A DNA stretch of 64,000 nucleotides from Thermoanaerobaculia bacterium. GTDB lineage: Bacteria; Acidobacteriota; Thermoanaerobaculia; Gp7-AA8. The notes under the pieces were generated by a model. That model was not told where the DNA came from and made no database searches. It worked only from the letters and a program-made list of their open reading frames with translations. This document shows positions 45,748 through 54,980 of the stretch, in pieces. The DNA is taken from assembly GCA_017883205.1 (NCBI GenBank), contig JADGNZ010000002.1, positions 62,001 through 126,000 on the forward strand. The letters are read 5' to 3'. Within the stretch, counting starts at the first letter, position 1. Each line of letters begins with the position of its first letter. The position numbers were made by a program, and so were the translations under genes.

Positions 45748-45772
45748 GTCAGCGGCCTGGCGATGAGCACCC

Positions 45773-45822
45773 GGGCGGGACGCCCTGGTGCCCGCGGGCG
45801 AGACGCCTGGCGAGACGCCCGC
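45773..45822. repeat. GGGCGAGACGCCCG-type hairpin repeat, second copy
   Basis: GGGCG-GGA-CGCCC (45773-45785) and GCGGGCG...CGCCCGC (45794-45822, containing an internal CGCC-TGGCG) form stacked hairpins ending 5 bp from the stop of the EAL gene. The repeat is like that at 17134-17172 and lies between converging purF and EAL genes, where termination of both is plausible. Confidence 0.65.
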
Positions 45823-45827
45823 ACTCC

Positions 45828-48800
45828 CTACACGTACATTCGCACGGACGGCGCGTCCAGCGGGTGGATAGCCAGACGCCCGGGGAGCGTGGCTGCCGAA
45901 ACCGGCCGGCTGAAGAGGTAGCCCTGCGCGGCGTCGCAGTTGCGGCGGCGCAGGAACGACAACTGATCCTCGGTCTCGACGCCCTCGGCGATCACGCGAA
46001 GTTTCAGTGCGCGCGCGATGCCGACGACTGCGGAGACGATCGCGGCATCGCCTTCGTTCGTGGCCAGATCGCGGATGAAAGCGCGATCGATCTTCACGGC
46101 CGTGATCGGGAAGCGCTTCAGATAGTTGAGCGACGAGTAGCCGGTGCCGAAGTCGTCGATCGCGATCGAGACGCCCAGCTCGCGAAGCGCCTGCAGCACA
46201 TCCACCGTCGTCTCCGCGTTCTGCATCGCCGCCGTTTCCGTGATCTCCAGTTCAAGCGAGGCTGCGTCCAGTCCTGTGTCGGCGAGCACGCGACGCACGG
46301 TCTTCACGATGTCGTTCTGCTGGAATTGCCGTAGCGAGAGGTTCACCGACATGAGCGGAAGGTCGATGCCGGCATCGCGCCACGCCTGCATTTGCGCGCA
46401 GGCTGTGTGCAGCACCCACTCGCCGAGCGGCAGGATGAGCCGGCTCTCCTCGGCGAGCGGAATGAACGCCGAAGGATGCACCACTCCGCGCTCCGGATCG
46501 TTCCATCGAACCAGCGCTTCCACGCCGACCGCTCCGCCGGTGGTGAGGCTGATCTGCGGCTGATAGTGCAGAACAAGCTGACCATCCGTGATCGCGCGGC
46601 GCAGGCGCGTCTCGAGCGAGAGACGCTCCACCGCGCGGCGCTTCATGTCGTCCGTGCAGAGATGGTACGTGTTCCGGCCCGACTCCTTGGCCCGGTACAT
46701 TGCGCTGTCCGCATTGCGTAGCAGCGACTCGGCGTCGGCGCCATCGTCCGGGAAAAGCGCGATGCCGATGCTGGCCGAGACCTCGATCGAATTGCCCGCG
46801 ATCGTCAGCGGCTGCTCGATCGCCTGGATGAGCTTCTCGGCCACACTGACCGCATCCTCGGGATGACGAAGCTCCGCCAGGATGATCGTGAACTCGTCGC
46901 CGCCGAGGCGGGCGACTGTGTCGTCGTCGCGGATGTTGGCGCGCAGGCGCCGCGACATCTCGAGCAACAGCTCGTCGCCCGCCTCGTGTCCCAGCGTGTC
47001 GTTGATCGACTTGAAATGATCGAGATCGACGAACATCACGGCCAGCGGTTTTCCGGAACGGCGGGCGCGGGAAAGACTGTGCGTGAGACGGTCAGTGAAT
47101 AGTTTGCGGTTCGGCAGATTTGTCAGCACGTCGTGGTAGGCATGAAACTCGATCTGCTCCTCGGCGCGCTTCCGGTCGCTGATGTCGACGACGGTGGAGT
47201 GGATCCGTTCTCCCACCATCGTCAGATTCGTGAGCGCCCACATCGACTGCCCGTCTTGCTTTTCGAGCTCGACCTCGACACTGTTGAGGGTCGTCGAGTC
47301 GCGGAGCATCTCCACGATGTCTTCCCGGTCCGACGCGTTGATGTAGAGCTCGGAGGCGTTTAGTCCGATCAGCGCCGACCGCGCGTATCCGAGCATCATG
47401 GCAAACGTCAGGTTGCAGTCGACGACTGTCCCATCCGCCTCGGTCACGCAAACGCCGGCCGCGTTCTGCTCGAACAATAGCCGGTACCGCAGCTCCGACT
47501 CGCGCAGCGCAGCTTCGGCGGCGAACCGTGCGGAGACGTCGCGGAAACTCCAGACTCGGACGTTGGCGATGCCCTCGACCGCCCGTCCGATCGAGTACCG
47601 CTCGAAGCGCCTGCCGTCGTTGAACTCGATCAGATCGAAGCTCTCCGCCTCCGGCTGGGCATACAACGTCTCGATCGTCCGCAGGAAGTGCTCGGGATCG
47701 ACGAGTTGATCGAGGACACATTCGATGAGACCTCGATCGTCCCTCGCTTCGAGCAGGTCCGGAGGAATGCGCCACATTTCGACGAAGCGCTGGTTGTACG
47801 TCAGCACACGGCCGCCGTCGCCGATTACGAGAATGCCGTCGGCAGTCGAATCGAGCGTCGACTCGAGTAGGGTCACCGCCCGTCTCACCTCGCGCTCAGC
47901 ATCTTTCTGCTCGCGCATATCGCGGCCCAGGATGACCACGCCGGCCGGCTCGCCGTGTTGCAGAACGGGGGCGAGCGACATCATCAGGTCGATCTGGCGG
48001 CCATCGCTGGCGTGGAACCGGCGCTCCATGTTCCGGATGCTGCGGCGGCGCAGCGATTCGACAAACGTGTCGTCATCGCCTGCGACCAGCAACTCTTCGA
48101 ACTGACGCCCGACCAGGCTCTCCGCGGGATACCCGAGCACCCGCTCCGCCGCGGCATTGGCGAACTCGATGCGGCCGTCGCGGTCGCAGACGAAGAGCAC
48201 GTCCGCCATCGTCCCAATGATCTCGCGCGCGGCGATGGAAGGGGTGATGGCAACGAGATCGTATTTTCGGAAGGCGATCGCGACGATGACGACGAACCCC
48301 AGCAGGGCCGCGTAGCCGAACGGATAGACGGCGAATCCGAACTTCGGCAGGTAGTCGACGCAGCCGAGGTAGGCGACGCCGAATGCGATGATGAGGAGAC
48401 GAATGCGTTTCTTCTCGATGCCTCGCGACTTCGGGAACGCGCGAACAAATTCGACGAGCGACGCGATGAGATAGCCGAAGAAGAAAAGGAGAAACGGCGG
48501 CGCGGCCAACAGGCTGTAACGGGGATAGAAACCCCACCAGTAGTGCTGCACGCGATCGACGAGAACTCCGGTCACGGCCAAAGCGGAGAAGACGATGGCC
48601 ATTCCCCACCCTGCTCCGATCGCTCCGCGCCGGTCTTTGGCGATATGGAGCATCTCCGCCGTGAAGTGATAGATGGCCGGGGCGAGGAAGGGAACGCCGA
48701 GGTAGGCGGCGCGCGACCAGAACAGCGCGGTCGCCGCGTCCTTAGCGCAGTACAGGAAAGTGAACGCGATGAGCCACACCGAGGCCGCCGCGGAGATGGC

Positions 48801-48938
48801 GAAGAACGCGCCCGCCACGCGCGACATCCGGCGCACCATGACGCATGCGCCGAAGAAAAGCATCAGCGCCGCCGTCACGAGCGTAGGTACAGCAAACGGC
48901 GAGAAGCCGTAGCTGGCCGGATTCAGGATGTGTGGCAC
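45828..48938 (-). CDS. Membrane PAS-GGDEF-EAL c-di-GMP signalling protein
   Basis: 1036 aa from GTG 48938, which has AGAGG 4 bp upstream; TTG 48950 is also possible. Seven N-terminal helices (about 12-225) form a 7TM sensor (histidine kinase N-terminal type). Three PAS-like domains follow (about 240-355, 360-480 and 485-605). The GGDEF domain has an intact ARLGGDEF site. The EAL domain keeps GVEALVRW, SVNLS, LEITET, DDFGTGYSSLNYL, KIDRAF and AEGVE. It could both make and break c-di-GMP; which dominates cannot be told. Confidence 0.93.
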   Translation of the reverse strand: MPHILNPASYGFSPFAVPTLVTAALMLFFGACVMVRRMSRVAGAFFAISAAASVWLIAFTFLYCAKDAATALFWSRAAYLGVPFLAPAIYHFTAEMLHIAKDRRGAIGAGWGMAIVFSALAVTGVLVDRVQHYWWGFYPRYSLLAAPPFLLFFFGYLIASLVEFVRAFPKSRGIEKKRIRLLIIAFGVAYLGCVDYLPKFGFAVYPFGYAALLGFVVIVAIAFRKYDLVAITPSIAAREIIGTMADVLFVCDRDGRIEFANAAAERVLGYPAESLVGRQFEELLVAGDDDTFVESLRRRSIRNMERRFHASDGRQIDLMMSLAPVLQHGEPAGVVILGRDMREQKDAEREVRRAVTLLESTLDSTADGILVIGDGGRVLTYNQRFVEMWRIPPDLLEARDDRGLIECVLDQLVDPEHFLRTIETLYAQPEAESFDLIEFNDGRRFERYSIGRAVEGIANVRVWSFRDVSARFAAEAALRESELRYRLLFEQNAAGVCVTEADGTVVDCNLTFAMMLGYARSALIGLNASELYINASDREDIVEMLRDSTTLNSVEVELEKQDGQSMWALTNLTMVGERIHSTVVDISDRKRAEEQIEFHAYHDVLTNLPNRKLFTDRLTHSLSRARRSGKPLAVMFVDLDHFKSINDTLGHEAGDELLLEMSRRLRANIRDDDTVARLGGDEFTIILAELRHPEDAVSVAEKLIQAIEQPLTIAGNSIEVSASIGIALFPDDGADAESLLRNADSAMYRAKESGRNTYHLCTDDMKRRAVERLSLETRLRRAITDGQLVLHYQPQISLTTGGAVGVEALVRWNDPERGVVHPSAFIPLAEESRLILPLGEWVLHTACAQMQAWRDAGIDLPLMSVNLSLRQFQQNDIVKTVRRVLADTGLDAASLELEITETAAMQNAETTVDVLQALRELGVSIAIDDFGTGYSSLNYLKRFPITAVKIDRAFIRDLATNEGDAAIVSAVVGIARALKLRVIAEGVETEDQLSFLRRRNCDAAQGYLFSRPVSAATLPGRLAIHPLDAPSVRMYV

Positions 48939-49322
48939 TAAACCTCTCAATCTACTGGGGTAACACTAGTTTGATTGATGCGCGCTCGTTTGTCGAACGC
49001 AACAGCCCCTGAGTCTCATGCGTGAGACCTTTTCGAAGGCAATGAGGTAGAGAAGCAAGACCCATTCAGCTCAGCAACTTACGTGCTTTGTGGTTCGCCA
49101 TCATCGCTAACGCGTGGCTTCCCACGCCAAAGGGCGCCAAATCCGGCCGGGGGGCGCTGGAGCCACCCGAGAACTCCCATCCGCCGCCGAGTCGTGTGAC
49201 GATCATCTCGACGTCCGGCCCCTGCCGACGATCTCCAGCCCGACGGAGCCGGCTGGCAATGAGCCGCCAGTCACCAAAAAGAGGCGTGAGCGCCGGCTCC
49301 GAGGAAATGCCGCGGAAACCTC
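48939..49322. other. Intergenic stretch without a supported gene
   Basis: About 380 bp between the EAL gene start and the left hairpin of the 21-bp array. An 88-codon minus-strand frame (49066-49332) lacks a recognisable family and a ribosome site; its start lies in the array's flanking hairpin. TGAGTCTCATGCGTGAGACC (49011-49030) holds a small GTCTCA/TGAGAC palindrome. I see nothing else. Confidence 0.6.
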
Positions 49323-49372
49323 TAACCCGCATTTCTCAAGGGAGCCGCTGAAACGTGTGAGAAATGCGGTTA
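49323..49372. repeat. Left-end hairpin of the 21-bp array
   Basis: TAACCCGCATTTCTCA (49323-49338) and TGAGAAATGCGGTTA (49358-49372) are reverse complements apart from one extra C. They are separated by 19 nt and end 2 bp before the first 21-bp unit. The right arm recurs as GTGTGAGAAACGCGG at 50105-50119, beyond the array. Confidence 0.8.
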
Positions 49373-49374
49373 GT

Positions 49375-49961
49375 GCGGACTCGATGGTTTACCGGTGCGG
49401 ACCCGAGGGTTTTCCATGCGAACCCTTGGGTATTCCGTGCGGACCCTGAGGGTTTACCGCGCGGACCCTGAGGGTTTACCGCGCGGACCCGAGGGTTTAC
49501 CGTGCGAACCCGAGGGTTTGCCGTGCGAACCCGAGGGTTTACCGTGCGAACCCGAGGGTTTACCGTGCGAACCTGAGGGTTTACCGCGCGGACCTGAGGG
49601 TTTACCGTGCGAACCCGAGGGTTTTCCATGCGGACCCTTGGGTATTGCGTGCGGACCCTGAGGGTTTACCGCGCGGACCTGAGGGTTTACCGTGCGAACC
49701 CGAGGGTTTACCGTGCGAACCTGAGGGTTTACCGCGCGGACCCGAGGGTTTACCGTGCGGACCTGAGGGTTTACCGCGCGGACCTGAGGGTTTACCGCGC
49801 GGACCTGAGGGTTTACCGCGCGGACCTGAGGGTTTACCGCGCGGACCTGAGGGTTTTCCATGCGGACGCTTGGGTATTCTGTGCGGACCCGAGGTTTACC
49901 GTGCGGACTGGACGTCTCACCGCGCGGACTGGACGATTCTCCGCCACATGTGCCGGTTCAC
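49375..49961. repeat. Tandem array of about 27 units of 21 bp with higher-order structure
   Basis: The unit is GCGGACCTGAGGGTTTACCGC with variants at a few positions (GCGGAC or GCGAAC; CCTGAGG or CCCGAGG; CCGC or CCGT). A distinctive pair, one unit ending TTTTCCAT and the next reading CTTGGGTATT, recurs three times (TTTTCCAT at 49410, 49622 and 49854), 212 and 232 bp apart. It therefore marks super-repeats of 10 and 11 units. The last two units are degenerate. Because 21 is a multiple of 3, both strands stay open in several frames and give 7-residue repeats. I see no real gene. The copy number is probably unstable. Confidence 0.95.
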
Positions 49962-50195
49962 CGCGTGATCCCTGGATCTCGACGCTGTCGAGCATCGCCG
50001 TGGCCGTTAGGCACGTGCGAGCGATTGGCCTGCATTTCTCTCGCTCTTTCGCAGACCTCATTTCAATTGAGACTTCCAGGGAAAATGAAAGGGCTACAAC
50101 AAGGGTGTGAGAAACGCGGGCTAACGATGTTCACCGTTCGCTCACGACCTCAAGATGAACCATACGTACATTGGCGCATTCGAAAGGAGCGATCC
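49962..50195. other. Right flank of the array and leader of the DUF2911 gene
   Basis: GCATTTCTC (50032-50040) and GAGAAACGC (50109-50117) repeat, with one change and wider spacing, the inverted pair of the left end. GTGTGAGAAACGCGG (50105-50119) is a 14 of 15 direct copy of 49355-49369. After it comes the leader of the next gene, with AAAGGAGCG before ATG 50196. No gene is seen here. Confidence 0.6.
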
Positions 50196-51329
50196 ATGAA
50201 CCATCGGTTTCTCATCGCGGCGGCTGTGCTGCTGACGGCCATCGGCGCCAGCGCGCAGTCTGCACTCACTCTTCCTCCCTCGGGCGGCAACGAGCGCGCC
50301 ACGGTCATCCAGCACATCGGTCTCGTCACGGTCTCGATCGATTACAGCAGTCCGCACGTTCACAGCACGCAGGGGGTGGACCGGCGCGGCAAAATCTGGG
50401 GGACGCTCGTGCCGTGGGGCATGGCCAACCTCGGCTTCGGCACTTGCAAGGAATGCCCCTGGCGCGTCGGCGCCAACGTGAACACCATCTTCACGACCTC
50501 GCATGACATCCAAGTCAACGGCTCGACGCTGCCGGCCGGCTCGTACGCGCTCTTCGCCATTCCGCAGCAGGATGAATGGACGTGGATCTTCTCGAAGAAC
50601 CACACATCGTGGGGCAGCTTCTTCTACGACCCCGCCGAGGATGCGCTGCGCGTCAAGGCGAAACCGGAGAAGAGCGACTATCACGAGGTCCTCACCTTCG
50701 ATTTCACCGAACGGCGCAACGACCACGCAACCGTCGCGATGAAGTGGGAGGAGCTGGCGGTACCGATCGACATCACGGTCCCGAATGCCGTCGACCTCTA
50801 CATCGCCAACCTCCGCAACGAGCTCCGCGACTCGCCAGGATTCACGGATTCAACGTGGCAGCAGGCCGCGCGGTATGCGCTCGACAACAAGCATCCGGCC
50901 GAAGCGTTGGCGTGGGCCGAGATGGCCAACACCGGCGGTGGCGGGATCGGCCGGAAGAACTTCACGAACCTGATGACGCTTGCCGAGGCCTATGACGCAA
51001 ATGGGAAAACCGCGGAGGCTGCGAAAGCGCGCGAGGAGGCGATGAGCCATCCGAGTGCGACGGCGCTCGACCTGCACGCCTACGCCCGACAACTCCTGGC
51101 CGGAGGAAAGAAAGCAGAAGCGCTGAAGGTGTGGGAGCTGAACGCCAAGCGCTTTCCGGGTGTTTGGCCTGTCAATGTCGGCCTGGCTCGAGGCTACTCC
51201 GCCGCGGGACGCTACGCGGAAGCCTTGAAGTACGCGAAGCTGGCCCTTGCCCAAGCGCCGGACGAGGCAAACAAGAAGAACCTCGAGTCCATGGTCAAGA
51301 AGCTCGAGTCAGGTCAGGACATCAACTAA
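50196..51329 (+). CDS. DUF2911 domain protein with C-terminal TPR region
   Basis: 377 aa from ATG 50196 (ribosome site AAAGGAGC). The signal peptide is MNHRFLIAAAVLLTAIGASA. The DUF2911 domain (about 25-175) has VSIDYSSPHVHSTQGVDRRGKIWGTLVPWG, ANVNTIFTTSHDIQVNGSTLPAGSYALFAIP and WTWIFSKNHTSWGSFFYDPAEDALRV, the strongest family signatures. The C-terminal 200 residues hold TPR-like helices (QAARYALDNKHPAEALAWAEMAN, LARGYSAAGRYAEALKYAKLAL). The function is unknown; it is a periplasmic or exported protein. A terminator follows. Confidence 0.9.
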   Translation: MNHRFLIAAAVLLTAIGASAQSALTLPPSGGNERATVIQHIGLVTVSIDYSSPHVHSTQGVDRRGKIWGTLVPWGMANLGFGTCKECPWRVGANVNTIFTTSHDIQVNGSTLPAGSYALFAIPQQDEWTWIFSKNHTSWGSFFYDPAEDALRVKAKPEKSDYHEVLTFDFTERRNDHATVAMKWEELAVPIDITVPNAVDLYIANLRNELRDSPGFTDSTWQQAARYALDNKHPAEALAWAEMANTGGGGIGRKNFTNLMTLAEAYDANGKTAEAAKAREEAMSHPSATALDLHAYARQLLAGGKKAEALKVWELNAKRFPGVWPVNVGLARGYSAAGRYAEALKYAKLALAQAPDEANKKNLESMVKKLESGQDIN

Positions 51330-51355
51330 CCAGCGCTCTTCCCGCTGCTTTAACG

Positions 51356-51383
51356 AGGCCCGCAGGTTCCGGCGGGCCTTTTT
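51356..51383 (+). terminator. Rho-independent terminator after the DUF2911 gene
   Basis: AGGCCCGC (51356-51363) pairs with GCGGGCCT (51372-51379) over an 8-nt loop and is followed by a T-run (TTTTTATTT). It separates the DUF2911 transcript from the large secreted protein gene. Confidence 0.9.
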
Positions 51384-51502
51384 ATTTGCAACTCCCCGCC
51401 TGGATCCCCAAAAAGTAGGCGCGAAAGTAGCAATGCGATCGTTCCGAGTTGGTAGTACTACTACTAAACAACAGTAAATTACGCAGAATGGGAGAGTTGT
51501 TC

Positions 51503-54500
51503 ATGTCGAAGCGCCTTCGATTGGTCATAATCGCCCTAGCCGCCCTCGTTCTCGTTCTCTCCTCCAGCCTTTTCGCTCAATCCACGACCTACTACTTCAA
51601 AGGTGACCCGACCGATCAGGCCAACAAAGTCGCCAACGACACCGCCAGCGGCACCATCGGCACGGCGACGTTCGATACGAGCCCGCCAACCGGCACAGCG
51701 CCGGTGATCCAGACCGGGCCGCCGTCGCTCGCCAACGCGGACTATGTCGGTAATCCGCTGGCCATCTACTGGTCCGGTCCGTACTCCGGCAATCTGGCCG
51801 GCACGCTCGACTTCAAGTGGTACTGGTCGACCGGCAATCCGGAAACGATCGGAGTCGGCGGCGCGATCCAGGTCAGCGTGTTCGCCGATCCCGACTACAC
51901 CGCGGACCGGGCGCAACCGCAACGCCTCATCGGCCGCGCCATCGTTCCGCTGACCGGCATCAGCGCGGCGCCGACACTCATCGAAAGCCTCGTTCCCGTC
52001 AATGGATCGGTCTCGAGCACACTGCTCATCCAGGTGATCCCGCAATTCATCGACTCGGGACACGGACTGGCCGCGCTCTACAACTCGACGACGACTCCCT
52101 CCAGTTTCGTATTCACGACTGCGCAGCGGATCCCGTTCCCGGCAGCCACGCCGGCCACCGGCCAGCCGCCGCGATTCAGTCTCTTCACGCCGTCGGCGGC
52201 GCAACTCGCCACCGGCCTCGGCACCGACGCCGGCGAGCCTTCGATCGGTTCGAACTGGATCACTGGCAACGTTCTCTTCCAATCATTCGTCACCACCTTC
52301 CGCGTCTCGTTCGATGACTCCTGTCCGACGAATCCGACCTCGACGTGGGTTGCCAAACAATCGCAGATCACCGGCAATGAGAGTTTCGATCCGATTCTCT
52401 GGACGGATTCGAAGGTAGGCCGCACCATCGTCTCGCAGCTCGTCTTCGCCAGCACGGAGAGTCTCTCCGCGGTTACCGACAACGACGGCGATCTCTGGCT
52501 ACCGTCGCAAGGCGCCGGAATCGCCTCGGGGATCGATCACCAGACAGTCGGCGGCGGACCTTTCCATGCGCCGTTGCTGGCAGGCGCGTTCTATCCGAAT
52601 GCCGTCTATTACTGCGCCCAGGACCTGGCCCTCGCGAACTGCGCCGTCTCGCTTGACGGCGGCTTGACCTACGGCCCGGCAGTTCCGATCTACACCTCGC
52701 AGTGCGGCGGTCTTCATGGTCACGTGAAAGTCGGTGCCGACGGCGTAGCCTACGTACCGAACAAAGACTGCGGCGGCAAGCAGGGCGTCGTCGTCTCCGA
52801 AGACAACGGCGTCACGTGGAACGTGAGGACGGTGCCTAACAGCCTCGCAGGGGGCAGCGATCCGTCAGTCGGCACTTCGAGGAACGGCCGCGTCTACTTC
52901 GGCTTCGCCGACAACAACAACTCTCCCGTCATCGCCATCTCCGACGACCACGGTCAAAGCTGGCACGATGTGAAAGACGTTGGCGCCGCGGCCGGCATCA
53001 AGAACACGGTCTTCTCGGAAGTCGTGGCCGGCGATGACAACCGCGCCTCCTTCGCGTTCCTCGGCTCGAACAGCATCGGCGCGCTCGACGCGCGCACCTA
53101 TCCGGGCGTCTGGTACATGTACGTCGCCACGACGTACGACGGCGGCTCCACATGGCATCTCGTCAATGCCACTCCCAACGATCCCGTGCAACGCGGCCCG
53201 GTCTGGCTCAGCGGCGGCGCGGAAATCTCGCGGAACCTGCTCGACTTCAATGACATGACCGTCGACAAACAGGGACGCATGCTCATCGGATTCGCCGACG
53301 GTTGCGTCGATGCCTGCGTTCAGGGGCCGGCAACCGCGCGCGGAAACTCCTACACGGCCGTAGCCTCGATTCTGCGACAAACAGGCGGACGGCGGATGTT
53401 CGCCGAGTTCGACCCGGCGGAGCCGACCGCTCCCTCTGCGCCTGCTCTCACGGTCACGCGCAACGGTTCGCTGGCCAGATTGTCGTGGTCCGAAGCGAAC
53501 AACGGCGGTTCCGCAATCACGAACTACTCCGTGCGCCGCGACGGCACGGCCATCGCCAGCACGACCGCGACCTCGTACACCGATCCGACCGCCAATCCCT
53601 CGCAGACCTACACCTACTCGGTAGTGGCCACGAATTCACTAGGTTCGTCCTGCGGCAGCAACGCCGTGACTTCGGCTGGCGGCAGCGGAAGCTCCTGCAC
53701 GTTGCCCGGCGTCACCGTAATGACCGACCCGACCGCCGACGGCGCCGCAGCAGCGAATCCAGCTCTCGACATTCAGTCCGTCTCGATCGCCGAGCCGTAC
53801 TACAGCGACGGCTCGCAGAAGCTCGTCTTCACGATGAAGGTCGGCACGCTCGCGAGCGTGCCTCCCGGTGCTGAGTGGCGCATTCTCTGGAACTTCCCGA
53901 CCACCGACACCGGCTCGTACTACGTCGAGATGAACACCGATCCGACCGGAGTGGTCAGCTACCAGTACGGCACGATCGATCTGACCAGCGCAGTCGTCAC
54001 CGCGGTCGGTCAGCCTCACCTTCTCGGCACCTGCGACGCGGAGTCGACCTATCTGCCCGACGGCACGATCCGGCTCGTCCTCTCCACATCGAAGATCGGC
54101 AACGCCGCCGCCGGTGACATCCTCGGAGGCCTTCTCGCCCGCACGTTCGTCACGTCCGGAAGCATCGTCACCTCCAGCCGTTCGGCGGTTGATACCGCAT
54201 CGACCACGAATACCTATCTGATGGTCGGTAACGCTTTCTGCGCGCCGCCGTCGCTGACGACGATCGAAGACGACGACGCACGCATCGCCTATTCGAACGG
54301 CTGGCATCTGCTGAGCGACGGAAACGCCAGCGCCGGTCACTTCCGCATGGGCAGCGGCAAAGCCACCGCAAGCCTCACCTTCACCGTACCGTCGAATCAG
54401 TTCGGCTCGATCACGTTCAACTACGCGAAGAGCACGAAGGGCGGCACCGCCGAAATGTTCCTCGACGGCGTCTCGCAAGGCACGATCGACTTCTCAGGCC

Positions 54501-54961
54501 CACTGGGTACGCTGAAGAACCCGCAGTTCGTGTTCAGCAAGACCAACGGCCCGCTGCAACCGGGCTCGCACACGCTGCAGCTCCGCGGCAACGGCACGAC
54601 GTATCTCGACAACTTCGTCCTGCAAAGCTCGTCGTCCAACGCACAGCCATCGAGTGGACCGGGAACGACTTCCACGAGCACGTCCAATCTGTCGTCTAGC
54701 CAGGAGCTCGTATCGCAGGTCACGCTTCCGGACAACGCGCTGGGGATCTCCATCGTTCTCGAAGCGCCGAGCGGCATGCTCGTGCGCGCGGGTCTCGTCG
54801 ATGCCGCAGGCCTTTCGCTGGCGACGGCAGATACGTCATCCGGTCTCGCCGTGATCAACCAGCCTCTGACGCACGGCGGCGTCTACCTCATCAAGACCGT
54901 CAACCTCAGCGCCGGGCCAGTCAGCGTCTGGACGGCGACGACACCGCTGCTGAGCCGATAA
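51503..54961 (+). CDS. Large secreted protein with BNR-like repeats and a fibronectin type III domain
   Basis: 1152 aa from ATG 51503 (GGGAGAG 8 bp upstream). A signal peptide (LVIIALAALVLVLSSSLFAQ) leads to a beta-sandwich region (about 25-215). Next is a propeller-like region (about 225-640) with BNR/Asp-box-type turns (VVSEDNGVTWNVRT, AISDDHGQSWHDV, TTYDGGSTWHLV). An FN3 domain (about 650-745, PSAPALTVTRNGSLARLSWSE then SYTDPTANPSQTYTYSVVAT) follows, then two more beta-rich modules. Sialidase-like Asp boxes alone do not imply an enzyme. Probably an exported or surface protein; the ligand is unknown. Confidence 0.82.
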   Translation: MSKRLRLVIIALAALVLVLSSSLFAQSTTYYFKGDPTDQANKVANDTASGTIGTATFDTSPPTGTAPVIQTGPPSLANADYVGNPLAIYWSGPYSGNLAGTLDFKWYWSTGNPETIGVGGAIQVSVFADPDYTADRAQPQRLIGRAIVPLTGISAAPTLIESLVPVNGSVSSTLLIQVIPQFIDSGHGLAALYNSTTTPSSFVFTTAQRIPFPAATPATGQPPRFSLFTPSAAQLATGLGTDAGEPSIGSNWITGNVLFQSFVTTFRVSFDDSCPTNPTSTWVAKQSQITGNESFDPILWTDSKVGRTIVSQLVFASTESLSAVTDNDGDLWLPSQGAGIASGIDHQTVGGGPFHAPLLAGAFYPNAVYYCAQDLALANCAVSLDGGLTYGPAVPIYTSQCGGLHGHVKVGADGVAYVPNKDCGGKQGVVVSEDNGVTWNVRTVPNSLAGGSDPSVGTSRNGRVYFGFADNNNSPVIAISDDHGQSWHDVKDVGAAAGIKNTVFSEVVAGDDNRASFAFLGSNSIGALDARTYPGVWYMYVATTYDGGSTWHLVNATPNDPVQRGPVWLSGGAEISRNLLDFNDMTVDKQGRMLIGFADGCVDACVQGPATARGNSYTAVASILRQTGGRRMFAEFDPAEPTAPSAPALTVTRNGSLARLSWSEANNGGSAITNYSVRRDGTAIASTTATSYTDPTANPSQTYTYSVVATNSLGSSCGSNAVTSAGGSGSSCTLPGVTVMTDPTADGAAAANPALDIQSVSIAEPYYSDGSQKLVFTMKVGTLASVPPGAEWRILWNFPTTDTGSYYVEMNTDPTGVVSYQYGTIDLTSAVVTAVGQPHLLGTCDAESTYLPDGTIRLVLSTSKIGNAAAGDILGGLLARTFVTSGSIVTSSRSAVDTASTTNTYLMVGNAFCAPPSLTTIEDDDARIAYSNGWHLLSDGNASAGHFRMGSGKATASLTFTVPSNQFGSITFNYAKSTKGGTAEMFLDGVSQGTIDFSGPLGTLKNPQFVFSKTNGPLQPGSHTLQLRGNGTTYLDNFVLQSSSSNAQPSSGPGTTSTSTSNLSSSQELVSQVTLPDNALGISIVLEAPSGMLVRAGLVDAAGLSLATADTSSGLAVINQPLTHGGVYLIKTVNLSAGPVSVWTATTPLLSR

Positions 54962-54980
54962 CGATCCCGATGACAATCCC

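Noticed and set aside
49066-49332. 88-codon minus-strand gene upstream of the array
   Set aside because: No family resemblance, no ribosome site, and its start falls inside the array's flanking hairpin.
49375-49961. CRISPR array
   Set aside because: Units are directly adjacent with no unique spacers, and no cas genes are in the window.
49336-50110. Several long open frames on both strands across the 21-bp array, with heptad repeats such as VRAVNPQ or EGLPRGP
   Set aside because: A stop-free 21-bp unit keeps several frames open by arithmetic. None has a ribosome site, domain or start outside the repeats, and they contradict each other.
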